Origin: Amphiura filiformis
Lineage: Eukaryota; Echinodermata; Ophiuroidea; Amphilepidida; Amphiuridae
Reading direction: 5' to 3'
Assembly: GCF_039555335.1 (NCBI RefSeq)
Contig: NC_092628.1
Span: 59,693,547-59,757,546 of the forward strand
Length of the DNA: 64,000 bases
Shown here: one piece after another, positions 24,501 to 39,500 of the stretch
Layout: each line of letters begins with the position of its first letter
How positions within the stretch are numbered: the first letter of the stretch is position 1
The notes under the pieces: model-generated
The model's database searches: none
Told to the model about the DNA's origin: nothing
What the model saw: only the letters and a program-made list of their open reading frames with translations
Made by a program: the position numbers and the translations under genes

Positions 24501-27500
24501 GGGTAATTCAAACATGCCACATAATGGGAAAGAACAATTTTCAAGACTAAAAAAACACAAACCTATTATTATTTTTGGCTATCTTATACATAACCTTGTA
24601 ATACAATAATGCATATAGAATACACCTAAATATTATGCATGACAAAGAAACATTAGGAGCTGCAACGATTAAAAAATGCTGACATACCTAGAGACAGCTC
24701 CTTTGTCAAAATCATTTTCAAGACGCTCCAGAATCTTCTCAAACAGCTCTCCTGGGTTTTTAGATTCAAGGTACTTTGTGATCTCTTCATCAAGCTTCTC
24801 AAATCTGCCAAACATGCGTATCTGAAATGCCAACAGTTGTACATTTTATTAGAACAATATATACAACAACTTGAATGAATTCTTTATTTTCTAATGCATT
24901 TACATTTTCACATTGTGCATAAATATTATATTCTTAACGGGAATGTAGGATTGCAGATCTTCAAGTATTCTTTACATCAGCATACACAGAACTGTGTGTG
25001 GGTTAGCGGTAGAGCATAGGCCTCATGATCATTGAGATTGTGGGTCCAAGCCCTGCCATGGCCATGCACATGGGGACAGTGGCGTTGCATGGGTTATCCA
25101 ATTGGGGGGGAACCAACCATGATTGGGGGCACCGGGTCTGATGGGGGGGGACACACCATTTTTTGGCAATTTTCCTATGGGATTGTCTAAATTTTGCAAT
25201 CGATTGGGGGATGCCCCTCATGCCCCTATGATGCTATGCCACTGCATGGGGAATTGAGTAAGGTACTTTTTACTACTCTCTACCCAGGTGTATGGGTACC
25301 AGCATTTTTTAATGCTGGGAAGGTAACGTACAGACTCACTGTGGAGGAGGTGTAGCGATCCCCTTATCATGAAGTCTGGTCCAATCACCAATGAAAGAGA
25401 GATGGGCACTCTGTACACTGAATGTTTATATATTACCTATGGGTAACTGTTTGGACCATACCAGGTGTGGGGGGAGCTGAGTGGCTGGAATGTGGCCAAA
25501 ATAAGTTAATTGCACTTTAATTTGGGGTTTGAAACTTTACCTCCTCCAATAATGCCTTGAGATAGAGTGGATTACTACTTTGTTTGGCATTGGTTATCTT
25601 CTCTTTCTGTGCTACAGTCAGTGTCTTGGCATAAAACTCCATGTACTTGTCCATGACTTTCATCATTTCCGATCTATTGAGTGGGTGAACCACTTTGATC
25701 GACCAACCAGCTTTCTTTACTGCACTCAGGGCCTGAAGAAAATGAAAAAAAAAGAGGAAAAGTTTCCCTTTCAGCTTTTGGAAGTCTATAGCACTGCTTT
25801 TATAAGTATGTTTTTCATAGAATAATAATCCATGCTTTATAGTTAGACCAACCATTCTCTTGACTAAATATCATGCAAGTAATTTTTCTATGTAAAAATG
25901 ACACAAAAAATAAAAATGGCCTGTCACAACTAAGAAATGTAAAAAGTCACCACCATCAAAAACTTATTTGTCTAGGTGTAGATATACATAGACAAGTTCT
26001 GCTTTGAACCCTTCATAACATCATCATCGGCCTTACTCACCCTTCCAGGCAGTGCAGACATCAAGAGGTGCACATTTTGAGGGAGCTGTTTTGGTAACCA
26101 CTTCAAATCCTGCTCTTCACCTATTAAAATTGGTTTTGTTTTGGGAAAAATAAATAAAACTGGGTATGAATGTTCTTCGATCATTATTTATTTAACCAAT
26201 AATTTAAAGTAACAAAATATTTATATTCATCTTGATAAATACAAAGTTTGCAACTTATAAAGTGAGTTTTAGAAGAAGTAGAAAACTAATGTTTACTGCA
26301 TACCTGAAGAACTTCCTCCACTGTCCAACTGATTCAAAGCATCCAGAACAAGCATGACCTTTCTACCTTTGTTGCTTGCACGCTTCAGCCATGATGGCAA
26401 CTCTATGACAAGATTACGATCTGATGAAGGTACAACAAGATCTTCCTGAAGATACAATCTGAGCTCTTCGTATAATCTTTGAAACCAATAAAAAAGTTCA
26501 TACTTATGAGATAATTTAACACTATTTTTTTTCCAACATAAAGACCTTTATATGAAAAGAATAACTCTTTTCAGCACACTTCAGCAGTGGTTAAACATGG
26601 ATGATCTATTTTGATCATATGTGACATGATCAAGGTGAATGAGTCACATGTCGACCCTGGTTGAAAATGAGTTTGACATATGTTTCTAAAGAGGACATTT
26701 AGAGCTTTCAGTAACTGAAACCCCATGTAGATACGCCTTTTCTTTTCGAAGTTACGTCAATTTATCAATCGCTGAAAACAATATAAAACAAAAGAATTTT
26801 AACACTTTCTTTGCCATTATCTCAAAATCAATATTAGCGACATCTGACTCATTTCCCTTGATCATGTCACATATATGAAATCCCTGCCTGATTTTGATTA
26901 GGAAAGTCTTTACTTTATGATGAATCTAACACATTAGTTGACTTTTTATGATAAAACAAACCTTCTCAACAGATTCAGATGTGAAGTACTCTCTGACGAA
27001 CTTCCAATAAAATGCATGAAAAGAAAATCTTTGGGGTGTTTCTCTTCAAATCTCTTGCACCAATTAGCAATTAGAGCAGATTTGCCCAATCCAGATGCAC
27101 CAGCAATCAGAAGAGGCTGATTGTCTCCTTTGGCAGCTTTCTCAAAGTGGTCATCAATGGCTTTGAAGTACTCCTCTCCTCCAATGTACACTTTTTGGCG
27201 TACAACTGCAAATGCTTCATGGGCTTCTCTTTCTCTCTGTAAGGGTGTCAGTTGGGAGCCGGGAGGATAATCTTCATTTATACATCGCAGCAGATCCTGT
27301 AAGAAATAAAAATAACAATGGTGGTTTGTCTAACATCAGCGGCGAATTCAGGATTTGAATAAAATAGATGCATTAGCACGGGTCTGAGAGACTGCAACTG
27401 ACTGGCAAAATCTGAGGTTTTCAATAGATCAACATCAATTGTCCAAAATCCACCGAGTTTGTGGAATTCAATTTGCTTATGAGAATGATTAAGTTTTAAA

Positions 27501-30500
27501 TATCCACAAATCATGTTAGTTTGTCACTGAAAGATATTATTCATTATCATTAAAGGACTCTCATTTACAGGATCTGTCACCTTTGTTGTACCCCAAAGGT
27601 CACTCGTTTTGGAGTGATAAGTCCTTTATATATCACTCCCAGGATGCCACTTTCATGTATGAGTTCCCCCATAGCCCCAGCAAACATCCTCTGTCTAACA
27701 AACTATTATTTGATTGCTAATTTACCTATGCCATCAGTGTTGTATCCAAAGGTAGAGGGGGCGCTAGTATCAGCATATTTTTTTTAATGATTTTAAGAGC
27801 CAATTTTAGTCTTTCGGTCCCTGTTACTTTGACCATATTTTAAATCCTGGATCCATTCCTGCTTGGCTCACAGATACGTTTTAAACAATGTGTAATCCGT
27901 TATAATTAGAGAGATTGCAAACTTCAATTGTTTACATACCTCTTTGATCAAGTCACAGCCCTTTTCAGCCTCCTTGTACTCCTTTGCAGAGAGTCCTGAT
28001 GTCTTCACAGCATTTCGTAGTTCTTGCTGTCTATCATAGTGCCATGGAGTTTCACTTTTCTTCTGAGAGAAAAATGGTAAAAACAAATACTGTTATAGAA
28101 TAGACATTTTTGGAGGTTATTTAGTGTGATGTTGGTCATTCCTAGGAGACAAAAGCTCAGTCATTTACAAATTGGTCCTGTTTGGATAGGTAAGAAGATA
28201 CACAAAGTGTGGATATAACATTAGTGTTCATTATTTCCATCCTGATTTCAAATAAAATATATTTTCCAAGGTGGGTAGTTGATTATAATTACCAATTTAT
28301 AAAAAGCATTTATTATTGAAAACTACATGTAGGTATACCTTCTGCTCTCTGGGTGTTGGGTCATCTGGTGGCAGTGACTCCCTTAAGTAAAAGAAAGTCC
28401 GGTCCTTTGCCACTTTCTTGTTTTCCAGGGCGGCATGTAAGACTTCAAGCTGCAACGATAAAGATTTAAGAGTTGATATCATTACAAAAATACTTCCTCA
28501 AAATTGGCTTCCTAGATTTACCAACCAGGAGTAATCAGGATGATGAATGCCAGCTTTAACTTTTGAAGCTATCATCACAAGCATACCTGCAAATGGCAAA
28601 ACTGAAAATACTAGATACGAGCATGGAAGGAATGGCAAGGCAAAGCAAGAAAATGAAATGAAATGAAATGAAATGAAATGAAATGAAATGAAATGAAATG
28701 AAATGAAATGAAATGAAATGAAATGAAATGAAATGAAAAGCAAGACAAGGAAATAAAAGGAAAGGAAAGGAAAGGAGAGGAGAGGAATGGAGAGGGGAGG
28801 AGAGGAGATGAGATGAGATGAGATGAGATGAGATGAGATGAGATGAGATGAGATGAGATGAGATGAGATGAGAGGAGAGGAGAGGAGAGGAGAGGAGAGG
28901 AGAGGAATGGAGAGGAGAGGAGAGGAGAGGAGAGGAGAGGAGAGGAGAGGAGAGCTAAGCTAAGCTATAGGGGGGAAAAACAAGGAGGAGAGGAGAGGAG
29001 AGGAGAGGAGAGGAGAGGAGAGGAGAGTGGGGATGAGAAGGGAGGGGAGGGGAGGGGAGGAGAGGAGAGGAGAGGAGGAATGGAGAGGGAGGAGAGGGAG
29101 GGGGAGGAGAGGAGAGGAGAGGAGAGAGAGGAGGAGAGGAGAGGGAGAGGAGGAGAGGAGAGAGAGAGGAGAGGAGGAGGAGAGGAGAGGAGAGGAGAGG
29201 AGAGGAGAGGAGAGGAGAGGAGGAGGAGAGGAGAGAGAGAGGAAAAACATCTTTAGCCATAAAAAGCAGGAGATTTAAATTGATAAGTCAGAAAAAATGA
29301 GCAAATTACTGGTTTTTACCTTTTTCAATTTTCTGACAGATGTATAAATTGTGTTAACATCTGAGAAGATGACCCCCTATACTGTTTCAACCTAGAAGTA
29401 CAAACCAAATCTGCGGCGTAGATGCTTTGCATCACATGCACTGCGTGTTAAAAAACTGTGATGCATAAAGAGCTTGGTGCGCTCAGCAAGTACAAATCGC
29501 GCAGCAGTTGATGCGCCAAAGAAGCATTTACACATGCATTGCATAATTATTCTCATACCTCCCGTTTCCGAGGTCTATTTTTGTACTTCTGAGTTGACGG
29601 ACTATGGCATATAACAAAAATAATGAAGGCGCCTATGGCAGACAAGTGAACATGAATGGATAAAGTTTACCAGGAACATGGCTAAACAATCTGGAGGTAC
29701 GCATTTCCCTCCTGTATGTGCATATAAAATACAAACAAGATTGTCTGGCTAAGAATATTACCTTTGTTACACTTGTGTCAAATCTGTGATTTTCAAGCCA
29801 CTTATATTTCCCCATGGCAATGTCATATGTGAAATCCAACAACTTGTCTATCTTATCCTTCCTCTGATTCCATCCAAAACGATCCCCAAGGAGGCAGATG
29901 AAATATTTGCATCGTTCAATCTGACAAAGAAAGAGATCAATATAAATGTCACAGGGAAGGGGAGAGATCAAAAATACATGTTCTGACATTTTGAAGACTT
30001 AAAAGTCACTGACATTTCAAAATCTTCCTCCTCTTATTGATTATTATGGTACACCCTATGAAAGAGGAATGAAGTAATAGCATTTATCAGCATTCTTTTG
30101 CACCATTTGCGGATTCTGAATAGTGGTTGAAATCACATTTTAAGATAGAATTATGTTTGTCAGGACCTGCTTACTTTGAGACACCCTGTAATTCAAAGAG
30201 ATGGTTTATTGTAATCTGTGGTTTGTCACTATGAGAAAATGATGACAATTGCTATGTTTTTCTGTTCAAATAAATTTTGAAGAATGCTTTAGTATGTTAC
30301 CTCACTCAAACAGATGTCAATTGTCTTTCCATTCTGAGATTGCTCGGTGGTGATACCCCAACGCAGATCAATGTAAGTGAAAAACACTCCACGATCCCTG
30401 CATAGATGATTCACCTCACGAAATGCTTTCTTGATTAAAATCTCACGCTCCTCATGAAAATCCACAAATGTACTAGAGACAAAGACACGGACCTGGCGAT

Positions 30501-33500
30501 TTTTACTACGTGTTTTGACAGATGCAGAATTTGTCTTCGATGTTGCCACTGCTGGAGGAGGCAAAACATCGCTTCCTGGTAGAATGAATAGTAAAGATGA
30601 AAGTAACGGTACTTTCAGATTATAATCATCAAAACTTTTCATAGGCCTATTTATTATTTTAAGATAAATTTGAATGTGAAGGAGATTTTCTGAGTGAAAT
30701 AGGACCTTTTATATCACTGATAAAAAACTATTTCAAATTTGAAACTATTTCCTTGGATTTTTTTCAAATTTTAAATCTAATTTAGCTAGCCAATAACATG
30801 AAAGGGAGAGAAGAGGAGATGAGATGAGATGAGAGAAGAGGGGAGGAGAGGAGAGGAAAGGAGTAGAAGAGAGGAGGAGAGGAGGAAAAAGGGAGATGAA
30901 GGATAGGAGAGGGGAACCTTGGAGAACAGAGATATAATTTGTTACCTATTGCCTCTTGCAACTCTTCTAAATGGTGCAAGCCATCCTTGTATTTGTCATA
31001 GAGATGTGCTACCATCTTGTCTAACTCCTTCACCTTGTCTGTGGATAGCTTTGCCTCCACTACATCGCCATCTTGATCTGTGTCATCTGGTTTAGCCTCG
31101 CTCCTGACTCGCAATACTGCTGCAGATGCATGTGCACCAAAATAGCCTGCCCAATACAATGAGTCTTTAGCTACAGAAATAAGATTATTGTATAGTCAAT
31201 TGGAATAATATAGCACATTATATTTTTAATAGCTTAAACTGTTCTGTTCATTTCCATAAACTTGTCATCTTTTTGTGATTCTCTAATAACACATGTATAC
31301 ATTTCTTATTTTACTGTATGTTGCATGTTGCACTTGTTTTTCAGTATAACTTTCAAATAACATTCAGTAGAGAATTCCATGAGAGTGGATTGACTAATGA
31401 TTTTTAGCATTTTTATATGGCTTATAGGATGGCTGTCATTGGACCTTATTTCTTAATTAATCAAGGTACAAAAAACATTTCCCCCCTCTTACTAGCTACT
31501 ATGTGCTGTTTTGAATGTGGCAATCTGTATTAAACCCTTCTAAAATAAAACAAATTTGAGAAATTGATAATATATGATGTCATTTTCTTTTCCTTTGCTT
31601 TCCTGATTTTCTCTTTCATTTTTTGTCAGAGAGGGCCCTAACTTAAATCTATTCAAATTGTTATACTATTCATACACTAAAAATATAAGTTGAACAAATT
31701 AAAATTCACAACATCACAGCAATTAAAGGTGTACTTGTTTATTGAAATATGGATATTCATTGTATTCATTGCTGACACATCTGTTCTCAGATACATACCT
31801 TTAGTTTGAAAGCCAACTCTGCGTACACCTTTTCTGTACCCTTTGAAGGTAAGAGTCTCTCTGATCCATTCAGGTGTTTCAATTTTGCCCTTTGTCCCTG
31901 TTGTTTTCTGTGCAATAACCTTCCCATCAGAAGTCATGAGAGTGACTGTGAGTGCATAGTAACCTCCTCCATCTGAGCCTTCATGGAAAGATTCTGAAGC
32001 CTGCATGTATGAGACAAAAATTAATACCAAGGTGCATAAACCTGTGAAAACGTTTTCACAGATAGTAGCCTTGGAAAACCTGTCATATAATTGTCAATGC
32101 ATGTTGTGGAAGCTATTTTCTAATGGATAAAATAGTAAAAATACCAGAAAAATACCCAGCACTACCGACCACGTTTGCGTAGTTATAAAAAAGGACATGT
32201 GTGGGTTCATCAACATGCACTCTGATTTCGAACCTAGTCAATTTTTATTATTTTGACTTCAACCAGCATTTTTTCCAGCATTATCCTACTTTCTGGAAAA
32301 TGCCAGAGAAATTTCATCCATCTGTTGGCCGGCATGTATTGGCTTTTGGTACCATAATAGAAACATGCTGTAAGTTTTTGAGATTTTGATTTAATGGATA
32401 CTCACCTGTATATCTGGACATGAGTCAAGATATTTCTCATCAAAATGTTGAGTAAGGTCAACTTCTTGGTACTTGGTACAAGTCTCATATGAGGATACAA
32501 ACTCTGAAAAGATACATAATTTGTGTTTACAGTTCAACCTTATCACTTTCAGTGCAATAAAATTGTCAAAAAGTCCATTAGTAAAGAGCATCTATACATT
32601 CTGTGCAGGTTATCCTTCAAACAAAAACATGAAATCATAATGGAATACTGGTGGAATTTTAGAATACTATTCCTCTAATAATACAAACTTGTCTTCATTC
32701 ACTTTCTGTAATCACAGGTGGCAAGTAGCTAGGTTTTGGGAAAACCAGCTCCTGGTCCTTGGGTTTCTCCCCTTTTATATGCTTGATGTGCAAAAAGGGT
32801 TCTCTAACGATTCTGACAAAAATGTGAGTATTGTTTTTCATTTTAAAATTATATTCTTTGCAGCTCCAATATAGTTTAACAGATGCCATTTTGTTTATTC
32901 ATCCAAAGCTGGTTGGTTAGGGGAGAGGTGCACATTGTTTGATTAACAAAGGTATAGATAGAGACATTTGTTATCATGTTGAAAGCTCATATTAGTAATA
33001 TGTGACCCATTACGGCGAATGAGCCGTAAATTCCTCCCCAGTCAATATTGTTTTATTTAGTGTTTAGAAAATATACATCATAAGCTGTAAAATGGTATAT
33101 CATTTGACTTCAAACGATATCCAGAAGGGGGGTTATGGTTTGTTAAACTTTGCTCGTTGGTAGCTTTTTTTCGTTTCTACATGTGTCTCTTTTTCCACAT
33201 TGCGGGCAATAAATATCAAACAGTCATAATTGGCGGTCATTTCAAATCATCGAGGATTAAGAAAGTTCTCTCATTTTTAATTGTTGGTTATACATACCTA
33301 TACAAAATACAATGCCTCATAACCCACCTCTTGAACAGGATTTAGCCAAAGCAAAAAAAGACCAGAGCTATTAAAAAAGCTCATTCGTGCTTTATGGTCA
33401 CATATGTGGAAATACAGGGGAAAGTTAATCTTTTTATCAGTCTGTAGTTATGAACTTACTTCTTTCTGTTTGATCACCACCATCTAGTGTTGTCCAGTCC

Positions 33501-36500
33501 CCATCAACATCCCAATGTGAGAGGTCCCCCAGCTGAAATGAACAAAATCATGACCATTTTGTATAATTATGAACACTGTTTTGCATCCTTGTTATTATTT
33601 CAATTTCTTTGTTTCTGCCCTACTCAATGTTGATAATACAAATAAGACTCTGAGTTAAGGTTCAAACAAACAACTTTTTGTTCAAAATCCACCATATAAT
33701 ACTGCTGCACCATTTGCTGCTAGAATTATCAAATGACAAATATGTCTTCATCTGCAACAAATTTTGAAAATTGTAAAGCATCTTATCAGTCTCTTACACC
33801 ACAGAATGGCGTCACTTTCTTCATCATCTTTCTTGTATCAGGCAACATCACACCTGCAATACTTTGAGAAACCAACCCTTCAAACACTGTTATTATATCT
33901 GGAATATACTAGAATTTATCACATTGTTTCTTCAATAATACACTCCACATTGTAGGATTTATATGTTCCTAAGTATTACTATATTACAGTAATTTTACCT
34001 CTGCAGAAGCATTTTGCAACAGGTTGTATGACCATCCAGCAAGTTTCATTTCCTTCAGAGAGAAGGCCCTATCCAGTGGTACAAGATTGTCTGATATCTG
34101 GAAAATAAAATGTGTCATCCAAAATAATATTATACTGTACAATTTGTCGGTCGCAACACATAGAGGTGTACCATTAAGAAGAAACCATTAAGAAAGTGTC
34201 TGAATACTACGCCTACTCTTGTACATATATATATTTTAAATGTAAGGACATACTTTAACAGCATATACATTCATTTACTAAGTCATGAACAGATCAGATC
34301 AGATCAGATCATATCAAACAAATCTTTGTTAGAAAAGATGATGTGGCCAGTTAACCCAACATGGCAAGAAGGGGAAAAGATGTTCACAGGGGACAACTTC
34401 CCCAATGCCCCCCCCCCCCTTCCACTCCCTTCCTTGGCTATGCTACTGGATGTAGCCATGTTTTTTACTGACTGGGGAAAAAAGTAAATACCTTTTGTTT
34501 CTCTATCATTTCTGTGTGTACTTCATCCCTTGTTGGTTTAGGTTCTTTGTACTTGGCTGGATCATATATCATCATGGCACAAAGTCTTGTAGCCCCTCCA
34601 CTTCCTAGAGTTAAAACAATACAACATGAAATAGGTTTGTAAATATTTTATGCCCATAATTTGAAACTCAAAATAATACAATAAGCAGTAAATGTATTGG
34701 CCTATGAAAGTGAAAGGTAATTATCTTTTATTACAAATTTAATGTTTTGATTTACAACACATAGATATGTTAAATTTTCTCCTAGCATGACATATGTGAT
34801 TGGATCTATGAGTATTAATTTTGTGAAAAAATGTAAATTACAGATTTTGTATGGTAGTATATTGCAAGTAAAGTAGTAATATGATTTTCCCCATTTTCAA
34901 AAACTTGAACAATGGAAATAAGTTCCCCTATATCTTGACTCATATGTTTTTGAAGGGCATGCACTTTTATATCACTTACCATGGTCGTCACCATTACCAC
35001 CATGTCCTATAAGTAGACAAGAAAATAAACTGATATTAAAAAATGATCAATACATTTGTATTTCTTCTAGAATGAAAATCAACTAAAGGCTAATTACATC
35101 ATATACTAGTTCATGATATGCATGTAGAGAAAATAAGTAATCATTCAAGTTGCCTTACTATTTCTGAAATATATCTTGACACATCCATTTTTGACAATGC
35201 ATGCCACAGTGCCTTCTTGTGCTGTATACCCAGGTATAATATCGCCAGTTCCATGGAAGTCTTTCAAAAGCTAGAAAAATAAATAACTATGATTAAATGG
35301 TGGCAAACCCCTGGTTTTATAGAAGAAAAAACTTTTAGGTAAAAGACATATGCTTGTGGTATGATACTATCTGATAGTGTACTTATTCCTGACCAAGACC
35401 GAATTAAAAAGACTAGTTTGCGTATAACGTCCTGTCAACTACACCAAAAATGCCATACTGCGCTGGTCAGTAACCAATCACGTCGCGCCTTTGCTCTGGC
35501 GTCAGACGCAAACTCAGTAGTAGTCCTTTTAATTCAGTCTTTGATAATAATAATAATAATATTAATAATTTACAAAGCACCACATTTCTAGCTACCTAAT
35601 CCGAGATGCTGAAAGACTCAACAAATAAATTGAACAAAAATCATTTGGTATAAGAGTAATTTGAAGAGGTCATTGGAAAGTTCCACATTATTTTATGCCA
35701 TTTTGATGATAAAATTCTAGAAAAAAGGATGTAAATGGAGTAGCAGAACCTAAAAAAGGGGTCATTGAATTGGGCATGACTTTAATAAAAAAAGGGGTCA
35801 TTGAATATATTGCACTTTAAAAGGGGGTCTATAATGACAGTCACATACCGTCACTTCTAAAGTCGAGTGCCCCAAGCTGTGGTACAAAACACAGTATGAA
35901 AAAATTAGATCACCCACCTTTAATGTAAACTCACCTCTTTTGAGTAATCTTCACCATTAATAGTGAAGTATGGATTACCTATGCCACCACTCAGCCATTG
36001 AACCTTCAACTTGTACTTGCCAGATGGAAGAGAAAGCTGACAAAAACAACAGAATCAAAATTAATCATATCAATTAAACTTCAAAAAAACTTCAAAACTT
36101 TAGAACCAAGTATGCTAGACCTTTGGTGTTTTCAGTAAATGATAGCCTATTAGTCCTATTGTATGTATAATGTAATACAGTAACTCAATTTTCAAAAATG
36201 CCTCCTTTGGCCCCATGGACCAGATCATGTCACATATGGTGAAAATAAACTGAAACTGAAATTCTGAGAAAAGGGCAAACATTGGAAAAAAAAGTAATGC
36301 ATTATGCATTAGATAAAAAATCAGTATATTCATGTCAGGTGCGGATCCAGAGGCGGAGGGGCGGCGCCCCGTAAAAAATAGCAAAAGTAGGAAATTGAGG
36401 CACGCCCCTGTAAAAACAGGAAAAGGGAAAGGAGAGAAAGAAAAGGAGAAAAGAGAAGAGAAAAGCGAGAAAAGGGAAGAGAAGATTAAATTTGGCGTAA

Positions 36501-39500
36501 TTAAGTAGGCCCGTGCCTAAAAAACTGCACAGTCGGATCGATCGAAGGCCTAATAGGTGTAGGTTCTGTGATTATTTTAGGCATTGCTTGAAGGCAGGTC
36601 CTCGGCCCAAAAGCATGTGAAAATAATAATCTGCGAGTCTGCTGATTAGCTCTGGACCAGTGTAACATTTAAAATTGTGCAAATTGAGTTATTCGGGCCC
36701 TTTTTTGTTTAAAGCAATGATATAAATGGTGTAAAAATGATGCACCAAATGGCTTCAAGTAGACCTTCATTTTGCAACATTTTCAGACACCCTCTACCAG
36801 GCCCGTAGCCAGGATTTAATTTGGGGGGGGGGGCGGTGCTGATGTTGAAAAAGTGGACCTTTTTTTTCACAATTTAGACCTTTTTGGACTGGGGGCATAA
36901 AAACCCTATTTTTTTTTCGCTCGCTACGCTCGTAAATGGGAGTTTTTGGGTCAAAAAGGCATAAAATAACCTATTTTTTAGCTTGCCACGCTCGAAATCG
37001 AGCTTTTGAGTCAAAAAATGGGACTTTTAGGGCCTTTGGCGTTTTTTTTGGGGGGTGCACCCCCTGGCTACGGGCCTGTCCTCTACGTAGGCCTATGCGT
37101 ACACAACTGGCCGTTTTCGCTTTTGTTTTGGACACCCGTACACTTTATATTGTTTTAAGTAGACTGATAACTTAATGATTAGGCCTATAATGGTCCAAGA
37201 CACGCTTCGATTGGGCCTTCATTTCCGAACTTTGTCTAACTAAAGTTTTACACAATAATAATGTCAAAATCGTCCACCAAATGGCTTCAATTGGACCTTC
37301 ATTTTGCAAAATTTTCCAACTTATGAGGGGGGAACATCCCCCCTCAGACACCCCCCCTGCGTATGTATAAAGAAGTTGCCCTTTTCTTTATGCTTTAGAT
37401 AATCGGAACTTTATGTTAACTTTATGACGAATGGGGAATGGGCCGTCATGGTCATTTCACAAATTTTCCGCTCTTTCAAACTCAAATTTTACACAATAAT
37501 AGTGTCAAAATGGTCCACCAAATGGCTTCAATTAGGTCTTCATTTTGCAAAAGTTTCTCACTTCTTCAAGATACTAGAGCTCTTAATTTTGAATGATGTA
37601 CCGCTGATGACTTAACTACAATTTTTTTATTTTTCTTACGTTGTACTTCAAGTCGTCAACATATTCAGGATGTGTAGTGTTGTAAGTGCCATATAGAAAT
37701 CCATCATGGGTATTTGCCACAACAGACTGTTATGTCTTGACAAATATTCGGCATAGATGTTGACAGGCTGGTAACCTATTAAAAGGAACAAATCAAAATA
37801 TTAATGAAGCCCTATAAATGTAACTATAGCAGATTCAACCCATAGTGGAACGTTTTTCAAACAAATTCAGGCTACTGGGCGATCATGCATATCACACTAA
37901 AGACTGAATTTGTTGGAAAAACTTTCCACGATTAGTTGAATTTGCTTTAGTTTCATTACAAAGCTGCCCTCCTCTCTCAATATGTGTATCAAGATCAGAT
38001 TGGGCTAAAAATAATATAGAACTTTGATAAGTGTAGACCTAAGTCAAGTAAGTCATAGACCTATGCAAAATGTAATCCAAATTTTAAACTTCACCCCCTC
38101 AGGGAAACTAATTTCTTTCATGGGACATCATCTGTCTTTTGGATTGTTCCCTAAGACAATTGCCAAAAGCAATAATAACTTTGTAATTTGTTTACGTTTC
38201 TTTTCAAATTTGCCTACTTGCAAATAAAAGGACGTGTTAATTCAGGCTTTTGCCTCCACCCCTCTCTCCTCTCCTCTAATCAATCCCCACCTCTCTCTCC
38301 TAATCACTCTCCCTCACCAATCTCATTATATCTTAAGGAGTGTGACCCACTCAACAGTCTCGTCCTCATTTTTCTTCATTAAAGCTGATATTTTGGTATC
38401 AGAAGAAAGCTCATATTTTTTCATTACCCCAGTAAACTTTGACACCCATGGTATGTTTTGTTTAGATGGTGTGATTGTGTGAACAAAATTGTGGTAATTG
38501 TGGTAACCATACCGGAAGTGTGCTGTATGTACTATCCTATGGGGCATATATAGTTATCATACATTTTTGCTTCTCATAATTATTATAGACTTCATATCAA
38601 AACTGCTGGAGCAATCAGCAATATAATTCAAAACTTGGAAACATATTTAATGGTAGGTCTTAATGCATGGTAGCTTTTAATGGTAGGTCTCAATAATGTA
38701 AGATTGAAAGTAGAGCATCAAAAGATTGGATCATGCCCTTTTAACAGAACAATCATATTTACCTTCTTCTGGATCATGAGTGAACAAGGTCTGTGTGTCT
38801 GCATACACTACTTTGTTTGCTGCCTCATAGGCTGGTCCTCCTAAGTTGACAGCAAAAAGTACCCCTGGTGGTTGATGATGCACTTCTATTGGTGAGCCAT
38901 CAAGCTCAATTGACACTGAATTCCTACCTGAAAAATCAGGAAACTTGAAACATTAACATAACTGCTAGAATTTCCTTGTCTAGAACCACTATCAATATAT
39001 GATCATGATTTTAAGGCAAGTACATACAAAACCAAAAGGTTGGGATTCCGAAAGGTGGTTTAAACCTAGGTTTAGCTAAACCCAGGTTTAAACCTAGGTT
39101 TAAACCTAAGTTGCGTTTCCCGTAGCTGGTTTAAGTTAAACCTGGGTCTAAAGCTGAGTACTAAAGTTGCAAAAACCGGGTCTAACTTAAACCTGGCAGA
39201 GGGTAGGTTTAAGTCCAGGTTTAAGTGCATTTGTCTGCATGCCAACCACGGAAGCCTGCTTGTTACGAGGCGGACCACTGCACCGTGGCATTTGCAACTG
39301 GTAAAATGTGCCACAGAACCAATTTTTGGAATCATAATAAAAGGATTATGTTCCATAATGAATAAAGAAGAGTTGTGAGAATTGTAACCAGAGTTTGAAA
39401 GCAGAGGTGATCGGCAAAGCTTATACACAGCTGCAATTATAAACATGGCAGTGCAGTGCAATACACGGCAGTGACAGTCATAGAGATACCCGGTACTCAC

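Noticed and set aside
28955..29278. Open frames of Ser/Leu/Pro or Arg/Glu/Gly in the purine tract
   Set aside because: Pure low-complexity translation of microsatellites inside an intron.
39072..39500. 142-codon open frame on the minus strand at the end of the 3.5-kb element
   Set aside because: It overlaps the subterminal motif array, and its C-terminus is the translated repeat. No transposase motif was found.
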